DNA of 5,736 nucleotides from Planctomycetes bacterium SM23_32 (GTDB lineage Bacteria > Planctomycetota > Brocadiia > SM23-32): positions 1-5,736 of the forward strand of contig LJUE01000236.1 in the NCBI GenBank assembly GCA_001303885.1. The letters run 5' to 3'. Below the pieces are notes generated by a model. That model ran no database searches and had not been told where the DNA came from. It saw only the letters and a program-made list of their open reading frames with translations. The position numbers and the translations under genes are program-made. Shown in pieces: positions 1-4,596 of the stretch. Positions within the stretch are counted from its first letter, which is position 1, and each line of letters opens with the position of its first letter.

Positions 1-1
1 G

Positions 2-70
2 GGGCCCTTCACGCGCAAGGAATGGGCTGAAGGCCGCAGGCGCACCGGCGTGGCCCCCCCGAGCGCCTAA
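2..70 (+). CDS. Possible C-terminal tail of an upstream gene (partial, 22 codons)
   Basis: This frame is open from the window edge to a TAA at 68-70 and encodes a basic, proline-ended tail (starts GPFTRKEWAEG, ends GVAPPSA). Nineteen of the 22 sense codons end in G or C, as in the other genes here. One other plus-strand frame has a TGA at 28-30; the remaining one stays open, so the choice of frame is not forced. The TAA overlaps the TAG of the convergent GH130 gene (CTAA at 67-70), a usual arrangement for tightly packed convergent genes. Too little is visible to name a product. It could also be non-coding trailer sequence. Confidence 0.35.
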   Translation, partial: GPFTRKEWAEGRRRTGVAPPSA

Positions 71-1020
71 CGCCCCTCCAGGCAGCCCCGGATGATCTCG
101 TCCAGGTCGCCCTCGGCCAGGCAGATGCGCGTGTCGGCCGCGCCGTAGTAGACGCGCAGCCGCCGCTCCTCCAGGTCGGCGATGGCCCCGCAGGCAAACA
201 CCACGTCCGGCACTCTCCCCATCCACTCGTAGTCCGTCTCGGGGGTCAGGATGTAGCTCTCCATGCGGCCGGCTATCCTGGAGGGGTCGTCCAGGTCCAG
301 GAGCATTGCGCCCAGGGAGTAGCGCGTGGTCGAGCAGTTCTCGGTGACGCCGTGGAAGATCTCCAGCCAGCCCGCCTCGGTCTTGATCGGCGGCGTCGGG
401 CCGACCTTCACCCAGTTCCAGTGGCTGAAGCCGCCCATGAGGAACCGGTGGCGACCCCAGTGGACGAGGTCCGGCGAGTAGGAGATCCAGATGTTGCCCA
501 GCTCGTGGCGGACGCCGCCGGGCTGGGGGCTGTGGTTGTACGGACGGTCCAGGCGCACGTACGAGCCGCCCACCTGTTCAGGGAAGAGGCACGGCACGCG
601 GTTGCTCGGCAGCGACACGATGTCCACGAACTCGCGCGTGACGAAGTCCGTCGTCTTCTCCAGGAAGGCAATGCAGCCGGCCTGCGAGTTGCCGGGGCGG
701 ATAATGTAGTAGGTGTCGCCTATCCGCGTGACGCGCGGGTCAATCGGCCAGGTGTCCAGCGAATGGAAGGGCTCCTCCTCCAGCCGCGTTATGAACGGCT
801 CCTCACGGATGTCGAAGTGGACGCCGTCCTCGCTGGTGGCCACGTGGATGCGCGGCGTGGGATGGTTGCGAAGGATGACGGCGACCAGCAGCAGCGTCTT
901 GCCCTCGAACATCGTCTGGCCGCAGTTGAACACCACGTCGGCCGGCCCGTAGGGGAAGTCCTCGGGGCTCAGGATCGGGTTCTCCGGGTGGCGCTCCAGC
1001 ATTGAGCAGTATGCGGACAC
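67..1020 (-). CDS. GH130 family beta-mannoside phosphorylase/hydrolase
   Basis: A complete 317-aa protein of glycoside hydrolase family 130, a five-bladed beta-propeller family that phosphorolyses or hydrolyses beta-mannosides such as mannosyl-glucose or mannobiose. Visible family landmarks: NPIL (residues 14-17), VVFNCG (29-34), S-DG-F (63-69), IDPRVT (93-98) whose D94 is the likely general acid, NRVPCLFPE (140-148), LDRPY (157-161), YSPDLVHW (181-188), PPIKTEAGWL (210-219), FHGV (222-225), LLDLDDPS (240-247), VVFACG (273-278) and YYGAAD (291-296). R51, R141, K205 and H223 lie where phosphorylases place their phosphate-binding Arg/Lys/His, which leans towards a phosphorylase; this is by recollection, not alignment. 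There is no signal peptide, so it is cytoplasmic. The GTG start at 1020 is chosen over the ATG at 1002 because AGGAGG sits 7 nt upstream of the GTG. It is divergent from the GH9 gene and has its own promoter. Confidence 0.9.
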   Translation of the reverse strand: MSAYCSMLERHPENPILSPEDFPYGPADVVFNCGQTMFEGKTLLLVAVILRNHPTPRIHVATSEDGVHFDIREEPFITRLEEEPFHSLDTWPIDPRVTRIGDTYYIIRPGNSQAGCIAFLEKTTDFVTREFVDIVSLPSNRVPCLFPEQVGGSYVRLDRPYNHSPQPGGVRHELGNIWISYSPDLVHWGRHRFLMGGFSHWNWVKVGPTPPIKTEAGWLEIFHGVTENCSTTRYSLGAMLLDLDDPSRIAGRMESYILTPETDYEWMGRVPDVVFACGAIADLEERRLRVYYGAADTRICLAEGDLDEIIRGCLEGR

Positions 1021-1027
1021 GGTCGCT

Positions 1028-1033
1028 CCTCCT
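1028..1033 (-). promoter_or_regulatory. Shine-Dalgarno AGGAGG for the GH130 gene
   Basis: The minus strand reads AGGAGG at 1033-1028, followed by a 7-nt spacer and GTG at 1020-1018. It is a perfect anti-16S match at ideal spacing. It decides the start: the ATG at 1002 would lie 25 nt away and has no SD of its own, so the protein begins VSAYCSMLERHPENP rather than MLERHPENP. Confidence 0.85.
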
Positions 1034-1057
1034 CTCGGGTTTGTGGCTGCGGGGCGG

Positions 1058-1086
1058 AGGATACGTCCACAAGGGTCGCCTGTCAA
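1058..1086 (-). promoter_or_regulatory. Sigma-70-type promoter of the GH130 gene
   Basis: The minus strand has TTGACA (1086-1081), a perfect -35, then exactly 17 bp, then TATCCT (1063-1058), a 4/6 match to TATAAT. The predicted transcript starts near 1051 and gives a leader of about 30 nt containing the AGGAGG. It is back to back with the GH9 promoter, with 29 bp between the two -35 boxes. Confidence 0.65.
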
Positions 1087-1115
1087 ACCGGCGCGCCTCG
1101 CGTGCCCGTCCGGCC

Positions 1116-1144
1116 TTGACCGCCCCGCCCTGCTGCCGTGTAAT
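1116..1144 (+). promoter_or_regulatory. Sigma-70-type promoter of the GH9 gene
   Basis: TTGACC (1116-1121, 5/6 to TTGACA), a 17-bp spacer, then TGTAAT (1139-1144, 5/6 to TATAAT). Transcription would begin near 1151, about 35 nt before the ATG at 1186. The same hexamers and spacer recur upstream of comM at 2915-2943, which strengthens both calls. Confidence 0.65.
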
Positions 1145-1185
1145 AGCCGGGCCCGAGCGTGCCCCTGAACTTGAGAGAGACAGCG

Positions 1186-2854
1186 ATGAACGCCGGCCTG
1201 CTGGCCTGTGCGCTCTGCATCACAGCGGGCGCTGCCCTCGGTCCGACCGCGCTGGCGGCCGCGGAAGTGTTCCGGCATCCAAAGGTCAACCAGCTGGGCT
1301 ACCTGCCCGACGGAACCAAGCGCTTTGTCGTCGTGGCCGAGACGGCAGCCCGAGGCGACACGTTCGAGGTCGTCGGCGAGGACGGCGAAGCTGTCTATGC
1401 CGGCCGAATCGAGACGGATCCACTTCTCCGCCCTGGCCGAGCCGGGCCGCTACACCGTCCGCATCAGCGGCGCCGAATCCCACCCATTCACCGTCGGCAG
1501 CGACGTCTACGACGGGCTCTATGCGGATGCGCTGCGCTGTTTCTACGTCATCCGCGCCAACGCGCCGCTGGACGACCCCGTCACCGGCCTCAGCCACCCC
1601 GCCTCGCACGTGACGGACGCCGAGTACGACACCCGCCCGGGCGAGTTCCGCGACTACAAGGGCGGCTGGTACAACGCGGGCGACTACGGCAAGTGGGCGC
1701 ACGAGGCGGCGTTCTCGGCGGCCTACATGATGTGGCTCTACGAGCTGCGCGGGGGCGGGCCTGCCGGCGGCGTGATCGTCCGGGACGACCTGCGCATCCC
1801 CGAGTCGGGCAACGGCGTGCCGGACCTCCTCGACGAGGCGCGGTGGGGGCTGGAGTGGCTGCTGAAGATGCAGAACGCCGACGGCAGCGTCTACCACAAG
1901 GTGGACACGGAGCCGGACTTCGCCTGGGGCCTGCCGCCCGAGGAGGACCCCCACCCGCGCAAGGTGCGCTACGGCGACGCTCTCTCGACGGTGGACGCGG
2001 CGGACTTCGTCGGCGCCGTGGCCCAGGCGGCGCGCGTGTTCGCCGGCTTCGACGCCGACTTCGCACGGACCTGCGAGCAGGCGGCCCGGCGCTCCTGGGA
2101 ATGGGTAGAGGCCCACCCCGACGCAGCCCAGAACGACCCCTATTACACGCGCCGCGACACGTGGCCCGAGCTGCTCTGGGCGCTGGGCGAGATGCACCGG
2201 CTCACGGGCGATGAGGAGCTGCTGGCGCGCTTCGAACGCGAGACCCGGACGCGCCCCGTGTCGGAGCCCAACTGGAACGACCCGCAGGCCTTCGGCTACC
2301 TGGCCGTCATCACAGCGCCTCAGACCCCGGACCCCTCGAGGTCCGGGCTCAGCGCCGCCCTCGTGCGCGCGGCCGAGTTGCGCCTGAACGTCGCCCGGGC
2401 CACCGGCTACGGCGTGGCGCTCGAACCGCAGATGTACGTGTGGGGCTCCAACGCGCACGCGGCGGGCCGGGGCAACCTGATGCTCATGGCCTACCACCTG
2501 ACGGGCAGGACGGAGTTTCGGGACGGCGCGCAGGCGCAGCTTGACTACTTGCTCGGGCTCAACGCCCTGGACCAGTGCTTCGTAACCGGTTACGGGACGC
2601 GCCGCAACGAGCACCCCTACCACTGGACCTGGCACGTCTACCAGAAGACCATGCACGGGTGGCTTTCGGGCGGGGCGAACAGCCACGCGCAGGGCGCCGA
2701 CCCGCCGCTACGCCGCCTTCAGGAAGCGGGCACGCCGCCCGCCAAGTGCTGGCTGGACCTATGCATCAACGGCGGCTCCTGGGCGAGCAACGAGGGCGCC
2801 ACCGACCAGAACGCGCAGCTGCTGTTCCTGGCCGGCTGGCTCGGCGGCGAGTGA
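1186..2854 (+). CDS. Exported GH9 glycoside hydrolase (endoglucanase-like) with Ig-like N-domain, frameshifted
   Basis: The gene encodes a family 9 glycoside hydrolase (beta-1,4-glucanase-type) in two frames. Residues 1 to about 24-26 form a signal peptide (hydrophobic core, ALA-A cleavage region), though its n-region has no Lys/Arg. An Ig-like CelD_N domain follows (VNQLGYLPDGTKRFVVV, from about 1288). Near 1411-1426 the reading moves from frame 1 to frame 2, which carries FSALAEPGRYTVRI and the whole (alpha/alpha)6 catalytic domain to TGA at 2852-2854. Catalytic landmarks: GGWYNAGDYGKW (1661-1696; D at 1682-1684 is the expected base), NGVPDLLDEARWGLEWLLKMQ (from about 1811), VTGYG (near 2585), HPYHW (2612-2626) and SNEGATDQNA with acid Glu at 2792-2794. 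Spliced length is about 556 aa, close to the family norm. ATG 1186 follows GAGAGAGA (1173-1180); GTG 1159 is an in-frame alternative. Unless the shift is a sequencing error, the gene is broken. Family assignment is firm; substrate is not. Confidence 0.85.
1411..1426 (+). other. Frameshift/deletion junction in the GH9 gene
   Basis: Frame 1 encodes AGRIETDP up to about 1420 and then loses GH9 similarity. Frame 2 becomes recognisable at 1424 (FSALAEPGRY). The net change is +1, or a loss of 3n+2 bases. As I recall the family, about 10 more residues usually separate these two segments of the Ig-like domain, so a deletion of roughly 30 nt fits better than a single inserted base. A GGATCC palindrome (1416-1421) lies on the junction. 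Confidence 0.75.
2326..2347. repeat. Strong hairpin inside the GH9 coding region
   Basis: CCCGGACC (2326-2333) and GGTCCGGG (2340-2347) form a perfect 8-bp GC-rich stem with a 6-nt loop CCTCGA. The bases encode the linker-like stretch TPDPSRSG between helices of the catalytic domain. No T-run follows, so it is not a standard intrinsic terminator. It may simply reflect high GC. Confidence 0.5.
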
Positions 2855-2903
2855 CCGGTGCCCGTCGGAGGCGCCGGACGTAACGCGCAGCCGAAGCACC
2901 GGT
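2854..2903. repeat. 8-bp inverted repeat at the GH9 stop / comM upstream boundary
   Basis: ACCGGTGC (2854-2861) and GCACCGGT (2896-2903) are perfect reverse complements separated by 34 nt. The left arm begins on the last base of the GH9 stop codon; the right arm ends 12 bp before the comM -35 box. The loop contains the smaller palindrome GGCGCC. It could help end GH9 transcripts or be an operator next to the comM promoter, but there is no U-tract and neither role is shown. Confidence 0.4.
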
Positions 2904-2914
2904 TTGCCGCGCGC

Positions 2915-2943
2915 TTGACCTGCATGCTATACTTGCGTGTAAT
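2915..2943 (+). promoter_or_regulatory. Sigma-70-type promoter of the comM-like gene
   Basis: TTGACC (2915-2920), 17 bp, TGTAAT (2938-2943): the same hexamers and spacing as the GH9 promoter at 1116-1144. Transcription would start near 2950, leaving a leader of about 57 nt. A second -10-like box, TATACT (2928-2933), lies in the spacer and could pair with a poor -35 (TTGCCG, 2904-2909, 18-bp spacer), so two overlapping promoters are possible. Confidence 0.6.
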
Positions 2944-3006
2944 ACTGCGCGAAATGGCGCGCGGACTTGCGCGCACCTTGCCCCCAGCAGCGGCAGAGCA
3001 CGCGGC

Positions 3007-4416
3007 ATGCTGGCTAAAGTGCACAGCATGGGCATCTACGGCATCGAGGCCTACCCGGTCGAGGTGGAGGTCTACGTCACGCGCTCCACGCTGCCGCGCG
3101 CCACGCTGGTGGGCCTGCCGGACGCGAGCGTCAAGGAGAGCATAGACCGCGTCCGGGCGGCGCTGCGCAACAGCGGCCACCACCTGCCCACCATCGCCGC
3201 CACGGTGAACCTGGCGCCGGCCGACCGGCGCAAGGAGGGGCCGGCCTTCGAGCTCATGGCAATGCGCGCCCGCCAGGAGGGGTTCGACGGCATGATCGTG
3301 CCACTGGACAACGCGCGCGAGGCCGGCGTCGTGCAGGGCCTGGACGTCATACCGGTCAACCACCTGACCGAAGCGGCCGGTTTCCTCACCGGAACGCAGC
3401 CGCTCAAGCCGGTGCAGCTTGACATAGACCGGCTGTTCCGCGAGGCGCGCACCTACGAGGTGGACCTCTCGGAGGTGCAGGGCCAGCACCACGTGAAGCG
3501 CGCGCTGGAGGTGGCGGCGGCCGGCGGGCACAACATCCTCATGATCGGTCCGCCCGGCGCCGGCAAGAGCATGCTGGCTCAGCGGCTCTGCACCATCCTG
3601 CCCGGCCTGACGCTGGAGGAGTCCCTGGAGACCACCCGCATCTACAGCGTCAGCGGCATGCTGGAGGCCGGCCGGTCGCTGATGGCCGTGCGTCCGTTCC
3701 GCTCGCCCCATCACAGCGTGAGCAACGCCGGCCTGGTCGGCGGCGGCACGCACCCCCGGCCCGGCGAGATCAGCTTGGCCCACCACGGCGTGCTGTTCCT
3801 GGACGAGCTGCCCGAGTTCAACCACTCGGCGCTGGAAGCGCTCCGCCAGCCGCTCGAAGACGGCCGGGTGACCGTGTCGCGCGTGCAGATGACCGTCACC
3901 TATCCCGCGCAGTTCATGCTCGTGGCGGCGATGAACCCCTGCCCGTGCGGGCACTACACGGACCCGCGCCGGCAGTGCCGCTGCACGCCGCGCCAGATAC
4001 AGCGCTACCGCCGACGCATCAGCGGCCCCCTGCTGGACCGCATTGACATCCACGTGGACGTGCCGCCGCTGGAGTACCGGGACCTGGCCACCTCCCGCCC
4101 GGCCGAGCCCTCGGAGGCGGTGCGCGAGCGCGTGGCGGCGGCCCGGCGCCGCCAGCTCGAGCGCTTCGAGGCCGAAGGGTTGTTCGCCAACGCGCGGATG
4201 CAGCGGCGGCACGTGAAGAGATACTGCCAGCTCGATGACGACGGCCGGCTGCTGCTGCGCCAGGCCATGGACGCCCTCGGCTTCAGCGCCCGCGCCTACG
4301 ACAAGATCCTGAAGGTCGCCCGCACCATCGCCGACCTGGAGGACTCGGACGCCGTCCTGCCCCACCACGTCAGCGAAGCCGTCAACTACCGCACCCTCGA
4401 CCGCCGCCTCGAGTAG
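3007..4416 (+). CDS. comM: YifB/ComM family Mg-chelatase-like AAA+ ATPase, with internal deletion
   Basis: A 469-aa member of the ComM/YifB family, hexameric AAA+ ATPases related to Mg-chelatase ChlI. ComM is known as a DNA branch-migration helicase that helps integrate incoming DNA during transformation. Order of parts: N-terminal ChlI/Lon-S5-like domain (residues 1 to about 127, with VGLPDASVKESIDRVRAAL and NLAPAD), Walker A GPPGAGKS (181-188), FRSPHHS (231-237), GGGTHPRPGEISLAHHGVLFLDELPEF with Walker B (245-271), a four-Cys cluster C312/C314/C324/C326, likely arginine-finger region SGPLLDRIDIH (339-349), and the C-terminal Mg_chelatase_C segment with FSARAYDKILKVARTIADL (426-444). The family is normally about 500-515 aa; about 40 residues are missing after L83. 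The start aligns with E. coli ComM. No clear SD is present; the leader has only GCAGAG. The ATPase core looks intact. Confidence 0.93.
   Translation: MLAKVHSMGIYGIEAYPVEVEVYVTRSTLPRATLVGLPDASVKESIDRVRAALRNSGHHLPTIAATVNLAPADRRKEGPAFELMAMRARQEGFDGMIVPLDNAREAGVVQGLDVIPVNHLTEAAGFLTGTQPLKPVQLDIDRLFREARTYEVDLSEVQGQHHVKRALEVAAAGGHNILMIGPPGAGKSMLAQRLCTILPGLTLEESLETTRIYSVSGMLEAGRSLMAVRPFRSPHHSVSNAGLVGGGTHPRPGEISLAHHGVLFLDELPEFNHSALEALRQPLEDGRVTVSRVQMTVTYPAQFMLVAAMNPCPCGHYTDPRRQCRCTPRQIQRYRRRISGPLLDRIDIHVDVPPLEYRDLATSRPAEPSEAVRERVAAARRRQLERFEAEGLFANARMQRRHVKRYCQLDDDGRLLLRQAMDALGFSARAYDKILKVARTIADLEDSDAVLPHHVSEAVNYRTLDRRLE
3250..3258 (+). other. Junction of an in-frame internal deletion in comM
   Basis: The protein reads EGPAFEL then MAMRARQEGFDGMIVP. 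In ComM/YifB proteins the first part is followed by a DLPIA-type helix, a variable loop and a GELALTG-type strand before the AxxxG(R/F)-type helix seen here. Against remembered E. coli ComM (506 aa), about 40 residues are absent, exactly at L83/M84. The frame is kept. GAGCTC, a 6-bp palindrome, sits at 3250-3255. Confidence 0.7.
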
Positions 4417-4519
4417 GCGCTTGCTCCGTCCGCAGACGCCGGCCCACCGGCCCAACGGAAAGGCACGGCCACAGGGAACGTGACCGCGAAGCGTGACGGC
4501 CACTCGCCGCCGGCCGCGG

Positions 4520-4532
4520 GGCAACGCGTGCC
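4520..4532. promoter_or_regulatory. Weak LacI-family-like operator candidate upstream of the GH43 gene
   Basis: GGCAACGCGTGCC has GGCA/TGCC arms around a central CG. One added T would make it the perfect palindrome GGCAACGCGTTGCC, which resembles operators of LacI-family sugar regulators. It lies 64 bp before the GH43 start. No regulator gene is in the window and chance is quite possible in GC-rich DNA. Confidence 0.2.
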
Positions 4533-4580
4533 ACCGCCAACTCCTGAGCCGCCGGACCGACGATATCCCTGACCCGAGCC

Positions 4581-4587
4581 AGAGGGG
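4581..4587 (+). promoter_or_regulatory. Shine-Dalgarno AGAGGGG for the GH43 gene
   Basis: AGAGGGG followed by a 9-nt spacer and ATG at 4597. It is a moderate match and supports this ATG, which also gives the expected GH43 N-terminus MRYTNPVIPGFYPDPS. Confidence 0.55.
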
Positions 4588-4596
4588 CCTGTAGCC

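Larger units (their letters stand above)
4417..4596. other. Intergenic gap between comM and the GH43 gene
   Basis: These 180 bp hold no credible gene. Visible items are a short hairpin GCCGG-CCCA-CCGGC (4438-4451) just after comM, a direct repeat CGTGAC at 4479-4484 and 4492-4497, a near-palindrome at 4520-4532 and an SD at 4581-4587. Unlike the other three leaders, no TTGAC-type -35 with a 17-bp spacer is present, so the GH43 promoter is unidentified or the gene is read through from comM. Confidence 0.6.

Noticed and set aside
312..326. Four-Cys cluster in ComM as a novel insertion (residue positions 312-326, nucleotides about 3940-3984)
   Set aside because: A CPCG...C-x-C cluster at this place is common in many bacterial YifB/ComM proteins, though absent from E. 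coli ComM.
1000..1002. ATG at 1002 as the GH130 start
   Set aside because: It has no SD of its own, while GTG at 1020 has AGGAGG 7 nt upstream.
352..1005. A 217-codon plus-strand open frame
   Set aside because: It is fully antisense to the motif-rich GH130 gene and has no similarity I recognise.
1208..1417. Start of the GH9 frame-2 reading as a real N-terminus (from about 1208)
   Set aside because: The translation up to about 1417 is Arg/Ser-rich and unlike GH9, whereas frame 1 over the same bases gives a signal peptide and VNQLGYLPDG. The true 5' half is frame 1.
1286..2686. A 466-codon minus-strand open frame
   Set aside because: It is antisense to the GH9 catalytic domain and shows no domain, SD or promoter.
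4438..4451. GCCGG-CCCA-CCGGC as a comM terminator
   Set aside because: The stem is only 5 bp and no T-run follows; kept only as a note in the intergenic entry.
4561..4568. GATATC/TATCCC near 4562 as a -10 box for GH43
   Set aside because: No acceptable -35 lies 16-18 bp upstream (AACTCC region), so it was not called a promoter.
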